A stretch of 64,000 bases of DNA, from the NCBI GenBank assembly GCA_035502855.1, contig DATJTX010000014.1, positions 20,440-84,439 on the forward strand, written 5' to 3'. The position numbers were made by a program, and so were the translations under genes. This DNA is from Candidatus Baltobacteraceae bacterium (GTDB lineage: Bacteria > Vulcanimicrobiota > Vulcanimicrobiia > Vulcanimicrobiales > Vulcanimicrobiaceae). Positions 55,453 to 63,910 of this stretch are shown here, one piece after another. Position 1 is the first letter of the stretch; each line of letters begins with the position of its first letter. The notes beneath the pieces were generated by a model. The model searched no databases. It saw only the letters and a list, made by a program, of their open reading frames with translations, and was not told the DNA's origin.

Positions 55453-56871
55453 ATGATCGATCCCATGGCCGGAAGGTTCCGCGCGCTGATCGCAGCGCTC
55501 GTCGTTCTCATCGTCGCTCTCTGCGGCGCTCTTTACGTTGCGGCGCACAGCATGACGAGCGGGACCCCGCACTCGCTGATCAGCCTCAACGTCGCGGAGC
55601 TGCCCGATTCCGCCGGCGGCGCAGGCGGCGCCGCTCCCGTCGACCTTTTCGATAAGGCCATAACCGATCTCAGCACGGAGTACTATAAGCCGTTCAATCC
55701 GCGGGCGCCCTTTCGCGGCGGCACCGCGGCGATCGATAAGTATCTCGAGGCCAACCACGTCAAGCATCCCAAGCTTCCAACCGAGTTCGCCACCGGCGAT
55801 CCCGAGCAGGACGCGCAAACGCTCGCGCACGACGTCGCGTACGCAGAGCACACGTACGGTAAGCGGCTCGGAGCCGACGGCGCGACCGATCTGACCGAGG
55901 CGGGTTTGAGCGGCGTGATGGATTCGGTCGACGATCCCTACACCGTCTATCTCACGCCCAAAGAAATCCAGAGCTTGAACGAATCGCTCAACGGCGGCGA
56001 TTTCGGCGGCATCGGCGTCTACATCTTACAGCTCAAGGACGGCGACGTGCTCCTGCAGCCGATCGACGGCGCACCAGCGGCTCGCGCCGGGATGAAGCCG
56101 GGCGCGATCGTCGACACCGTTGACGGGCGCAAGGTACACGGCGTGCCGATCGATATCGTCGAGCGGTGGATTCGCGGCGCGCAGGGCACGCAAGTCGTGC
56201 TTACGACCCACCAGTATAAGTCGACCGCCGAACGCCGCTTCACGATCACGCGCGAGATCATTCACGTGCCCACCGTCAGCAAACACATGGAAAACGGGTA
56301 CGAGTACATCCGGCTGAGCGATTTCGGCATAACATCGCCGGCCGAGATGAAGAGCGCGCTGCTCTACGGGCGCAAGCACAACGCCAAGGGCTACATCCTC
56401 GATCTGCGCTACAACGGCGGCGGCCTGGTCGAAGCCGCGGTCAAAATCTCGAGCCTCTTCATCCCGCAGGGCACGATCGTCTCGACCGTCGACCGCGAAG
56501 GACATCGCCAGATCGAAGAGGCGCTTGGAGACGCGATCGGCGGCGTGCAGCCGCTCGTCGTTCTGGTCAACAAGTACACGGCCAGCGCATCCGAGATCAC
56601 GGCGGGTGCGTTACAGGATTACCACGCCGCCACGCTGGTGGGCGTGAAGACCTTCGGAAAAGGCGTCATCCAGAGTATCTACGACATGCCCGACGGCGGC
56701 GCGCTCAAGATCACGACCGCGAGCTACCTAACGCCGCTCGGGCGAGAAATCCAACACAAAGGCATCGTTCCGGACGTTATCGTTCCACAGAGCGACGACG
56801 TGCCGCTCGATACTCCGGCTGACAAGCAACTGGCTGCGGCCAAGGCCAAACTCGCACAACTTCTGAAATAG
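55453..56871 (+). CDS. S41 family C-terminal processing protease (copy 1)
   Basis: 472 residues; start ATG 55453 (GGCGGGT upstream), or the ATG four codons later. A signal anchor (LIAALVVLIVALCGALYVAA) precedes a PDZ domain (about residues 175-265: GGDFGGIGVYILQLKDGDVL, ARAGMKPGAIVDTVDGRKV) and the S41 domain with DLRYNGGGLVEAAVKISSL, the nucleophile region NKYTASASEITAGALQD and the Lys region GVKTFGKGVIQS. It would cleave periplasmic or lipoprotein substrates. The paralogue follows 10 bases downstream. Confidence 0.93.
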   Translation: MIDPMAGRFRALIAALVVLIVALCGALYVAAHSMTSGTPHSLISLNVAELPDSAGGAGGAAPVDLFDKAITDLSTEYYKPFNPRAPFRGGTAAIDKYLEANHVKHPKLPTEFATGDPEQDAQTLAHDVAYAEHTYGKRLGADGATDLTEAGLSGVMDSVDDPYTVYLTPKEIQSLNESLNGGDFGGIGVYILQLKDGDVLLQPIDGAPAARAGMKPGAIVDTVDGRKVHGVPIDIVERWIRGAQGTQVVLTTHQYKSTAERRFTITREIIHVPTVSKHMENGYEYIRLSDFGITSPAEMKSALLYGRKHNAKGYILDLRYNGGGLVEAAVKISSLFIPQGTIVSTVDREGHRQIEEALGDAIGGVQPLVVLVNKYTASASEITAGALQDYHAATLVGVKTFGKGVIQSIYDMPDGGALKITTASYLTPLGREIQHKGIVPDVIVPQSDDVPLDTPADKQLAAAKAKLAQLLK

Positions 56872-56881
56872 ATCGGTTACC

Positions 56882-58237
56882 ATGAAGCGCTTTTTCCCCC
56901 TTGCCCTGGCCGGCTGCGTCGCCGCCGCCTTTTTCGGATTCCCGGCAGTCAACGCCGCGCCCGCCCATCTCGATGCGACGCAGGCGAGTGAAATCGCGAC
57001 CAGCTACCACTATCTAACCGGCGAATTCTACAAGCGCATCGACGATCAGAACGTGATGAACGGCGCGCGCATCGGGATCGCACGATCGTTGGCCCGGCAT
57101 CACGTCACCGCGAAGATTCCGAAGTTTCACGCATCGAACGACACGGCGAACGTGCAGGACATCGAATTGGACGTCGAGGCCGCGGAGCGCGCGGCGGGCA
57201 GACGCGTTTCATCGACCGAGCTCACCTACGGCGCCATCTCGGGCATGCTCGACTCGGTGCACGACCGCTACACGGTCTTTCTCGATCCGAAGGAATACGC
57301 CGAACTGAACAGCGGCCTAGACGGGTCGGACTTCGGCGGTACGGGCATCGTCATTCAAGCTGATGACGCGAGCAAGTACATCGCGGTCAGCGACGTCGTT
57401 CCCGGCGGTCCGGCCGACAAGGCCGGGATCCAGCAGGACGATTTGATCACCGCCATCGACGGGCAATCGACGAAGGGCTGGTCAATCGATCGCGCCAGCG
57501 CGCACTTGCGCGGCAAAGAAGGCACCAAGGTCTCGATCACGATCCTGCGCGCGGGTAAGACGCTCGCGCCCATCACGGTGACGCGGGCGAAGATTCACCA
57601 GTTGAGCGTGTTCGATAAGATGTTGCCCGGCAACATCGGCTACGTGGCGCTAACCGTCTTCGGTAAGGATACGGCAAGCGAACTCACGTCGGCGCTCGGC
57701 CGTCTGCAGAAGAAAGGCGCACGCGCGATCATTCTCGATCTGCGCAACAACGGCGGCGGTTATTTGAACGCGGCGGTCGGAGTCAGCTCGGAGTTCATCT
57801 CTTCGGGTCCGATCGTTTCGGTCGAGTCGCGCGGTTCGAACATCACCACGCTCGAAGCCAACGACACCGCGATTCCGCCGCTTCCGCTCGCCGTGCTGGT
57901 GAACCAGTTCACCGCGTCGGCCTCCGAGATCACCTCGGGTGCGATTCAAGACAGCGGCGTCGGCACGCTGATCGGCACCAAGACCTTCGGCAAGGGCGTC
58001 GTGCAAACGATCTACCCGCTGCCGGACGGGTCAGCGGTGAAAATCACGACCGCGCGCTATCTCACCCCGCACAACCGCGACATCAACCATTTGGGAATCC
58101 AACCCGATATCGTGGTGAGCGAACCGCGCACGGCACGTTTCGGCGATCCGAAGACCGATCCGCAGCTGCGGCGCGCGATGCAGTTCGTCGACGATCGCAT
58201 CGCGCATTTGAACGAGATCAACGGCTCTACGGAATAG
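56882..58237 (+). CDS. S41 family C-terminal processing protease (copy 2)
   Basis: 451 residues. Signal peptide (MKRFFPLALAGCVAAAFFGF, cleavage near NAA), PDZ domain (SDFGGTGIVIQADDASKYIA, KAGIQQDDLITAIDGQ) and S41 domain with LDLRNNGGGYLNAAVGVSS, NQFTASASEITSGAIQD and IGTKTFGKGVVQTIYPLP. It is a tandem paralogue of the gene before it. Its stop codon touches that of the convergent RNase E/G gene (TAG then CTA). Confidence 0.93.
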   Translation: MKRFFPLALAGCVAAAFFGFPAVNAAPAHLDATQASEIATSYHYLTGEFYKRIDDQNVMNGARIGIARSLARHHVTAKIPKFHASNDTANVQDIELDVEAAERAAGRRVSSTELTYGAISGMLDSVHDRYTVFLDPKEYAELNSGLDGSDFGGTGIVIQADDASKYIAVSDVVPGGPADKAGIQQDDLITAIDGQSTKGWSIDRASAHLRGKEGTKVSITILRAGKTLAPITVTRAKIHQLSVFDKMLPGNIGYVALTVFGKDTASELTSALGRLQKKGARAIILDLRNNGGGYLNAAVGVSSEFISSGPIVSVESRGSNITTLEANDTAIPPLPLAVLVNQFTASASEITSGAIQDSGVGTLIGTKTFGKGVVQTIYPLPDGSAVKITTARYLTPHNRDINHLGIQPDIVVSEPRTARFGDPKTDPQLRRAMQFVDDRIAHLNEINGSTE

Positions 58238-60883
58238 CTAGCTCGTCTTTTTCTTGCGGGTACTCGTCGTCGACGCGCTCTTCTTGCGCGTCGACGTCTT
58301 TTTCACGCCGCTCGCGCGTTTGGCTTTGACCTCGCCGTCCTCGGGCGCGGCCGCGGCCTTCTTGCGGGTGCGCTTAGGCTTTTCCGGCGCAGGAAGCGCG
58401 GCCATCGGGGTGTTTTCGAGTTCGGCCACGACGCCGTTGCCGGATTCGCGGCGGCGGCGCGCCGGTTTGGTGCGGCGCGGCTCTTCTTCTTTCGGAAGCG
58501 TCAAGTGCGGCGGCGGCGCCTCGACCGCGAGCGGCTTGGCTTTGCGCACCGGCGCGATCGCGCGTGAGGGTTCGCGCGGTGCGGTCATGCCGGTCGGCTG
58601 CGCGCGCCCCTCCGGATCAACGCGGAAGACGTGACGATCGGGGACCATCGAACTCATCGGCAGCGACCCGGTCATGCCTTCCTGCTCGCGAGCGGCACCA
58701 CCGCGTCCGCGCCGGCGGCGGCGCCGGCGGCGCTTCCCGTGGCCGGGTTCGCCGAAGGCGCCCGCGGCGACGCTATGCACCGGCGGCTGCTGGTCCTCGT
58801 CCTCGTCCTCTTCGTCGATATCGGCTTGCGCGGCGGCGCTCGCCGGCGTGATGCCCACCTGCGCGGCAACGTCGAAGCGATCCGCTCCGCCGCGCCCACC
58901 GCGTCCGCGACGGCGCCGCCGGCGACGACGCTTGCCGCGCCCGCCTTCGGCCGCGGCCGTCTCGCCTTCGATAATGATGGCGTCGGGCTGGTGTTCGCCT
59001 TTGACCTCGGCCGCGATGGCGGGATCTTCCGCCTCCTCTTCCTCGGTGGCGCTGGTGATGCCGATCGGCGCACGCGCCTGCTGCTGTGAAGCGGCCTCTT
59101 CGGCAAGTTCTCGCAGCTGCGCGGTCTGCTCGGCCGCGGTCAGCGCGCCCTTGCGCCCGCCGCGCCGGCGTTTCTTCTTGCCCTCGCCCGCTCCCGCGGC
59201 CATGAGTTCGGCCAAGACGTAGTCGTGCTCGTCGTCAACGTCGAGAATGCGAATCTTCGCGCTGTTGCCGGCGTTGTTCGCGGCGTTCTCGACTTCGACG
59301 ACGCGATCGCCGACAACCGCCGCCGCCGACGTTGCGTTGGGCAAGCGTCCCGGCAAGAGTTCGACTTCGATTTCGTCACCGACGCGAACCGGACGCAGTT
59401 GCTCGATCGGCTTGGCGACGCGTTCGATCCGCGCGTGCTCGGGATGGAGCAGCGGATCGACGCGTACGTGGATCGGCGTGTCGAGTTCCTTGACGAGCTC
59501 TTGAACGTCGTCTTCGTACCAGAAGTCCATCTGCGCGGCAACCGTCGGCGCCGCGTGCACGAGGATCGGATGGTGGTCGTGATTGCGGTGACCGTTCTCG
59601 CGCACGTGCCGCATCGTATCGATCGCAACCGTTTGCGGCGAGAGCACGGAGCCCAGGCCGCTGCAGGTCGGGCACGCGCCGCGCAGTTGTGCGCCCAGGT
59701 CCTTGCCGACGCGCTTGCGCGTGAACTCGAGCAATCCCAGATTCGAGAACGATTGAATCGTGGCGCGCGTGCGGTCGCGCCGCAACCCATCCTCGAGCGC
59801 CTTGATCACCTTGCTGCGCGCCCCTTCGGAAGCCATATCGATGAAGTCGACGACGATGATCCCGCCGATGTCCCGCAAACGCACCTGGCGCGCGATCTCC
59901 GCCGCGGCCTCAACGTTGGTCTTGACGATCGTATCTTCCAGGTTCTTACCGCCGGTGAACTTGCCCGAGTTCACGTCGATGACCGTGAGCGCTTCGGTCG
60001 ACTCGATCACGATCGATCCACCCGAGGGAAGGTTGATCTTCGGCTTCATCAAGCGCTGCAATTCTTCGGTGATCCGGTAATCGTCGAAGAGATTGTGGCC
60101 GTGATTGTAGTGCTGTACGCGATCGAGATATTGTGGTCCGAGCAGTTGCAGGAACTCGCGTACCTTGCGGTACTCCTCTTCGTCGTCGATCAGAATCTTC
60201 TCGACGTCGGCGGTCACGAAATCGCGCGCCGCTTTGTAGACCAGGTTCATGTCACGATGCAGCAGCGACGGCGACGGCGCGCGCTTGAACGTTTCGAGGA
60301 TGCCGTGCCACATGCGGATGAGCACACCCAGATCCGCGATCAGCTCCGCTTCGCTCACGCCGGCCGCCGCCGTGCGCACGACCGTGGCCATGCCTTCCGG
60401 ACGAATGCGCTTCATCACCGCCTTGAGGCGATTGCGCTCCTCGGCGGACTCGATCTTACGCGAGACGCCGGAGTACTTGCCGGTCGGCATCAGGATCAGG
60501 TAGCGCCCGGGCAGCGAGATGTTGGTCGAGATGCGCGCGCCCTTGAGCCCGCGCGGCTCCTTGACGATCTGCACCAGCACATCGTCGCCCTTCTTTACCT
60601 TTTCGCTGATCGTGAAGCCGGAGTGACCGTGGGTGATCTCGACGTCACCGATGTTCAGCGGCTGTTTGTTGATGTCGTCGACGTAGAGGAACGCGTTGCG
60701 TCCCAATCCGATGTCGACGAATGCCGCGCCCATCCCGGGCAGAACGTTTTGGACTTTTCCTTTGTAGATCGAGCCGATGACTTTTTCTTCGCGCTCGATG
60801 TAGAGTTCGGCAAGCGTGCCGTTCTCAAGTATGGCAACCCGGTTTTCCCACGGGTCGCTCGAGATGAGAATCTCGGTTGACAA
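58238..60883 (-). CDS. rng: Ribonuclease E/G family protein with long basic C-terminal tail
   Basis: 881 residues from TTG 60883, with GAGGA five bases upstream. S1 RNA-binding domain at about residues 35-120 (GSIYKGKVQNVLPGMGAAFV), then the catalytic domain with Mg-binding Asp in LTVIDVNSGKFTG and IIVVDFIDMASEGARSK, and the zinc-link CPTCSGLGS. It cuts single-stranded RNA in mRNA decay and rRNA maturation. The last 320 residues look disordered and hold Arg/Gly blocks (KRRRRRRRRGRGG twice) and a Lys/Ser/Thr-rich end, suited to binding RNA or degradosome partners. A palindromic repeat lies in its leader. Confidence 0.93.
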   Translation of the reverse strand: MSTEILISSDPWENRVAILENGTLAELYIEREEKVIGSIYKGKVQNVLPGMGAAFVDIGLGRNAFLYVDDINKQPLNIGDVEITHGHSGFTISEKVKKGDDVLVQIVKEPRGLKGARISTNISLPGRYLILMPTGKYSGVSRKIESAEERNRLKAVMKRIRPEGMATVVRTAAAGVSEAELIADLGVLIRMWHGILETFKRAPSPSLLHRDMNLVYKAARDFVTADVEKILIDDEEEYRKVREFLQLLGPQYLDRVQHYNHGHNLFDDYRITEELQRLMKPKINLPSGGSIVIESTEALTVIDVNSGKFTGGKNLEDTIVKTNVEAAAEIARQVRLRDIGGIIVVDFIDMASEGARSKVIKALEDGLRRDRTRATIQSFSNLGLLEFTRKRVGKDLGAQLRGACPTCSGLGSVLSPQTVAIDTMRHVRENGHRNHDHHPILVHAAPTVAAQMDFWYEDDVQELVKELDTPIHVRVDPLLHPEHARIERVAKPIEQLRPVRVGDEIEVELLPGRLPNATSAAAVVGDRVVEVENAANNAGNSAKIRILDVDDEHDYVLAELMAAGAGEGKKKRRRGGRKGALTAAEQTAQLRELAEEAASQQQARAPIGITSATEEEEAEDPAIAAEVKGEHQPDAIIIEGETAAAEGGRGKRRRRRRRRGRGGRGGADRFDVAAQVGITPASAAAQADIDEEDEDEDQQPPVHSVAAGAFGEPGHGKRRRRRRRRGRGGAAREQEGMTGSLPMSSMVPDRHVFRVDPEGRAQPTGMTAPREPSRAIAPVRKAKPLAVEAPPPHLTLPKEEEPRRTKPARRRRESGNGVVAELENTPMAALPAPEKPKRTRKKAAAAPEDGEVKAKRASGVKKTSTRKKSASTTSTRKKKTS

Positions 60884-60910
60884 ATTTTCCTCAGTTGTCT
60901 AGGAGAGCGC

Positions 60911-60947
60911 CCTTCGAGGCGCACTTGCGTGCGCACCTCAGGATGAC
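60911..60947. repeat. Short palindromic repeat, copy 4 (leader of the RNase E/G gene)
   Basis: CCTTCGAG, then hairpin GCGCAC-TTGC-GTGCGC (60919-60934), then ACCTCAGGATGAC. Both conserved ends are present. It lies 28 bases upstream of the TTG start on the minus strand, so it would be in the 5' untranslated part of the mRNA. Confidence 0.7.
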
Positions 60948-60989
60948 GGGACGCTGCGAGCGTCTATACTGGCGACCGTGGCCACCAAC

Positions 60990-61120
60990 CGTAGGGCACC
61001 GCTCCTGATAGAAATCTTAAAACGCTTCCCACGTTCAGGAGAGCCGGCGGGTGAACCTGCCCCGCGCGGAAAGGTTTGGTCCGCCAGGCCCTCGACAGGG
61101 TAAGCCCACCTGGGTCATGA
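60990..61120 (+). ncRNA. Structured leader candidate upstream of the PilZ gene
   Basis: Several perfect stems follow one another: CTCCTGA (61002-61008) with TCAGGAG (61035-61041); GGCGGG-TGAA-CCTGCC with one G-U (61046-61061); GCGGA (61066-61070) with TCCGC (61080-61084); CCCT-CGAC-AGGG (61089-61100) inside CCAGG/CCTGG (61084-61113). The first lies far enough from the start codon to act as a separate domain. I compared it by eye with SRP RNA, glycine, cobalamin, TPP and c-di-GMP riboswitches and found no good match. Class unknown. Confidence 0.4.
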
Positions 61121-61129
61121 TTACGTGCA

Positions 61130-61894
61130 ATGGCGTCTTCTACGAACCGCCGGCTATTCTACCGTCAGCCCATGTACCTGCGAATCAATCTGCGGGTCTC
61201 AGGGTTGCGGGCGCCCGTGCCGGCGACGTTGGTCGACCTCTCGGGCGGCGGCAGCATGGTGACCGCGCGGACGATGCTGCAGCCGCACATCGCGGTCGAA
61301 TTCGATCTGCCCAGGGACGGTGCGCCCCTCTTGCGCCTGGCCGGGAAGATTCGCAAGGTGACCTATTGGCCGAACGATCGGACCTTCCACTACGCGATCG
61401 AGTTCGGGGGCTTGAGCGAAGAGGATCGGGACGCGCTGCTGCGCTTCATCATCGCCGAGCAGCGCCGGACGATCAACGTGACGCGCGGCGAGGAGTCCAA
61501 GCCGGGGGTCCAGACGCGCCTGCACGAGCAACGAACGCAGCGGCGGGTCGACGTGAACGTCCCGGTGCGGGTCGCGATCGCGAATTCCCCGGTGAGCTTC
61601 GATGCCACCGCGATGGATCTGGGCACCGGCGGTACGCGTCTGCTCGTCGAGAAGGTGCTGCGCCAGGAGTGGGAGCTGATGCTGAGCTTCACCCTTCCCA
61701 GCGACGTGCTGCGGTCGAAAGACGCGAAGCCGTTCAAGGAGATGCGGATCATGGCGCGCGCGCTTCCCGGCATCAAACAATACCGCGGACGCTACATTCA
61801 AAGTCTGGAGTGGGTCGACCCCGACCCGAAGGTTACCGAAGAGCTTCATCGCTTCGTGCAGGCGGCCGCGCTTGCGCTGGGCCGCGGGTCATAA
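61130..61894 (+). CDS. Protein with two PilZ-type domains
   Basis: 254 residues. The first half shows FYRQPMYLRINLRVSG and LVDLSGGGSMVTAR, a PilZ-like arrangement of Arg-rich start and DxSxxG motif. The second half repeats it as RTQRRVDVNVPVRVAI and ATAMDLGTGGTRLLVE. PilZ domains bind cyclic-di-GMP through RxxxR and D/NxSxxG; in the second copy the Ser is Gly, so binding may rest on one domain or neither. A GGDEF-type gene is 7 kb away. The 3' end overlaps the convergent leucine-rich gene by 62 bases. Confidence 0.8.
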   Translation: MASSTNRRLFYRQPMYLRINLRVSGLRAPVPATLVDLSGGGSMVTARTMLQPHIAVEFDLPRDGAPLLRLAGKIRKVTYWPNDRTFHYAIEFGGLSEEDRDALLRFIIAEQRRTINVTRGEESKPGVQTRLHEQRTQRRVDVNVPVRVAIANSPVSFDATAMDLGTGGTRLLVEKVLRQEWELMLSFTLPSDVLRSKDAKPFKEMRIMARALPGIKQYRGRYIQSLEWVDPDPKVTEELHRFVQAAALALGRGS

Positions 61895-62738
61895 GCGCGA
61901 TCGTTTCAAAGGGCCACGGATACGCCCAGTTCGCGCGGCGGTAGAGCTCGCGGTTCTTGCGGCGCCCGCCGATGTCGACCTCGGCGCGCATCAGGGCGGG
62001 CATGAGCGTCAGCGGCATCACCGCATCGAGATCGAGCTGCCAGAACCCGAGCAGTTCGAGCTGCTCGAGTGACACCCAGCGCGGAAGCACGTCGAGGCCG
62101 CGCACCTCACGCAGGTCTTCGAGCGAGAGCACGTCGAGCGGCCGGCCGTCGAGAGCGTGCAAATCGATCGTCGCATCGATACGCGCCAGACGCAACGCGC
62201 GCAGCGGCAACGCCGCGAGCGCCTCGATCGAGTGCAGCGCGACTCCCGACAAATCGAGTACTTGCAGATGCGGCAGCCCGCGCAGCCGGCGCGCGTCGAG
62301 CGGGAGATTCCGCGCGGCGATCCGCAGGACGCGCACGTCGGGTTGCTCGGCCAACATCCCAGCAAGTTCGCCTTCGCTGCGCACGGTTGGATATTCGGGC
62401 GCGAACGCGCGCGCACGAACGGCGAGCGGCGGCAGTTCGAGCAGTGCGATCCCCAATCGCGTCGCGACGATCCGCTCGGCGTGCGCAGCCCCGGTCCACT
62501 TCGCGCCATCGTCATCCCGAGATGCGCGCGGAACGCGCGCCTCGAAGGGCGAGGGAGCGCCGCGATCAATGCAACGCCATCGCTGCAGAACGAGCGCCTC
62601 GTCGCTCACGCGCAGCACGCTATCGGCCACCGCGATGTCGACCGTGTGACGCCCGCACGCGAGAATGCGCGCGCGCACGAGGCTTCCGTTGCCGAGCGGA
62701 AGGCCGAATGAGTCGCCCGCGCGATAGGGAAGCTTCAC
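61833..62738 (-). CDS. Leucine-rich repeat-like hypothetical protein
   Basis: 301 residues from GTG 62738, two bases from the divergent methyltransferase start. The middle (residues about 130-240) is Leu-rich with an irregular repeat: LPLDARRLRGLPHLQVLDLS, SIEALAALPLRALRLARIDA, GRPLDVLSLEDLREVRGLDV, LEQLELLGFWQLDL. Near residue 65 the stretch FEARVPRASRDDDG is encoded by a dispersed palindromic repeat. No signal peptide. Function unknown. Confidence 0.65.
   Translation of the reverse strand: MKLPYRAGDSFGLPLGNGSLVRARILACGRHTVDIAVADSVLRVSDEALVLQRWRCIDRGAPSPFEARVPRASRDDDGAKWTGAAHAERIVATRLGIALLELPPLAVRARAFAPEYPTVRSEGELAGMLAEQPDVRVLRIAARNLPLDARRLRGLPHLQVLDLSGVALHSIEALAALPLRALRLARIDATIDLHALDGRPLDVLSLEDLREVRGLDVLPRWVSLEQLELLGFWQLDLDAVMPLTLMPALMRAEVDIGGRRKNRELYRRANWAYPWPFETIALMTRGPAQARPPARSDEALR
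62511..62549. repeat. Short palindromic repeat, copy 5 (inside the leucine-rich gene)
   Basis: GTCATCCCGAG, then hairpin GCGCGC-GGAAC-GCGCGC (62524-62540), then CTCGAAGGG. It is read through in frame on the minus strand as PFEARVPRASRDD. Both ends agree with the other copies. Confidence 0.7.
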
Positions 62739-62740
62739 GC

Positions 62741-63361
62741 GTGCCCAAATCGCAGCGCAGCGGAGGACGCCGGTTCGATCACGACTACGGTGTTACCACG
62801 CACGCGGTGCTCTTCCTCACCGACCTCGATCCCGACGCGGTCGGCGACGCGGGCGCGCACGCCACCCACTACGAGGCGGTGCCCGTCGCCGACTTTCACG
62901 CGCTGCTCGAGCTCGTTCCGAAAGCCGCGTTGCCCGGCGCAACATTCGTCGACGTCGGCGCGGGTATGGGGCGCGCGATGATCCTGGCCGCGCAGTATCC
63001 GTTCAAACAAATCTGCGGCATCGAGGTCTCGCCCGGCCTCTACGAAGTCGCACGAGAGAATCTCGCCATCGCCCGCGAACGCGGCTTTCGCTGCAGCGAC
63101 GTGCGGGTGCAGCGCGCCGACGCGCGCCTCGCGCTGTATCCGCCCGGCGACCTGGTGGCCTTTCTCTTCAATCCGTTCGACGCGACGGCGCTGCGTGCTA
63201 CGCTCGCGAGCATCGAGGGGCGCCGCGATCCGGGTGAGACGTGGCTGCTGTATCATACGCCGGTCGAACGCGCGACGATCGAGAGCACGCGGGGCTGGAC
63301 GCTCGTCACCGACGTTCCGTTTGGCGCACTCTATATATTTAAACGTCGCGCGCCGAACTGA
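62741..63361 (+). CDS. Class I SAM-dependent methyltransferase-like protein
   Basis: 206 residues from GTG 62741 (AGGGA upstream); ATG 62708 would add 11 residues and overlap the divergent gene. The SAM-binding motif I is TFVDVGAGMGRAMILAA and the motif II region is ICGIEVSPGLYEVARENLAI, followed by VRVQRADARLALYPPGDLVA and FLFNPFDATALRATL. The NPF sequence at the motif IV position is seen in several small methyltransferases. Target unknown. Confidence 0.8.
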   Translation: MPKSQRSGGRRFDHDYGVTTHAVLFLTDLDPDAVGDAGAHATHYEAVPVADFHALLELVPKAALPGATFVDVGAGMGRAMILAAQYPFKQICGIEVSPGLYEVARENLAIARERGFRCSDVRVQRADARLALYPPGDLVAFLFNPFDATALRATLASIEGRRDPGETWLLYHTPVERATIESTRGWTLVTDVPFGALYIFKRRAPN

Positions 63362-63406
63362 TTTGCGGAAAATCGCACGCTTTGGCTGTGGTATCATCGA
63401 ATCCGA

Positions 63407-63886
63407 ATGGCAAAGAAGGAGGGTTCCAGAGAAGAGCTCACTGACGCAATACCTGCGCGTGTGGCGCGGCAGCGTAAACACGCCTATCAGGAATATTTGA
63501 CCTATCTTCGGCTAGCCAGGAGGACGCGGCTCGATCTGGGGATGGACATTTCTCTGATAGATGCTGCGCTATCTCAGGGTCAAGACGAGTTTGCCACGAT
63601 TGCCGCGACGGAGGGTCGAGTTATCAGACGTGCTCACCCAAAGCTCTCCTCCTCGGAACGCTGCAATGTTTATATAGACGAATGCGGAAGCCATACATTA
63701 AGCGCCAAGGAGAAATTCAAGGCGTTTGCATTGGGCGCCGTAATAATACGCGAATCCGATGAAGCCGTCTTCGACGCACTTTGGAAGCAATGGAAACGAA
63801 CCTACCTGGGGACGGAGGACAAACTAGTCCATGAACCCGACACACGGAAGCTGGATGGTGATCGTGTCCCAGCGCGTGGTGTATGA
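63407..63886 (+). CDS. Truncated DUF3800-type protein
   Basis: 159 residues, ATG 63407. After an N-terminal helical part (RQRKHAYQEYLTYLRLARRT), residues about 85-145 show the start of a DUF3800-like domain: CNVYIDECGSHTL, FKAFALGAVIIRESD and RTYLGTEDKLVHEPDTRK. DUF3800 proteins are about 230 residues or more and continue past this point; here the last 11 residues (LDGDRVPARGV) look unrelated, so the gene seems cut near 63848. Base composition is clearly less GC-rich than its neighbours, suggesting acquired DNA. Such proteins are common in mobile or defence regions; activity unknown. Confidence 0.55.
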   Translation: MAKKEGSREELTDAIPARVARQRKHAYQEYLTYLRLARRTRLDLGMDISLIDAALSQGQDEFATIAATEGRVIRRAHPKLSSSERCNVYIDECGSHTLSAKEKFKAFALGAVIIRESDEAVFDALWKQWKRTYLGTEDKLVHEPDTRKLDGDRVPARGV

Positions 63887-63910
63887 ACCGCGGCTCGGCG
63901 AGGTGGGCTG

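Noticed and set aside
59225..60880. 551-residue plus-strand frame opposite the RNase E/G gene
   Set aside because: Antisense shadow of a well-defined gene, low-complexity Arg/Asp/Val composition, no ribosome-binding site or domain.
60990..61120. SRP RNA, RNase P RNA, tmRNA, glycine, cobalamin, TPP or c-di-GMP riboswitch
   Set aside because: None of the conserved cores of these RNAs could be matched by eye; only the stems are certain.
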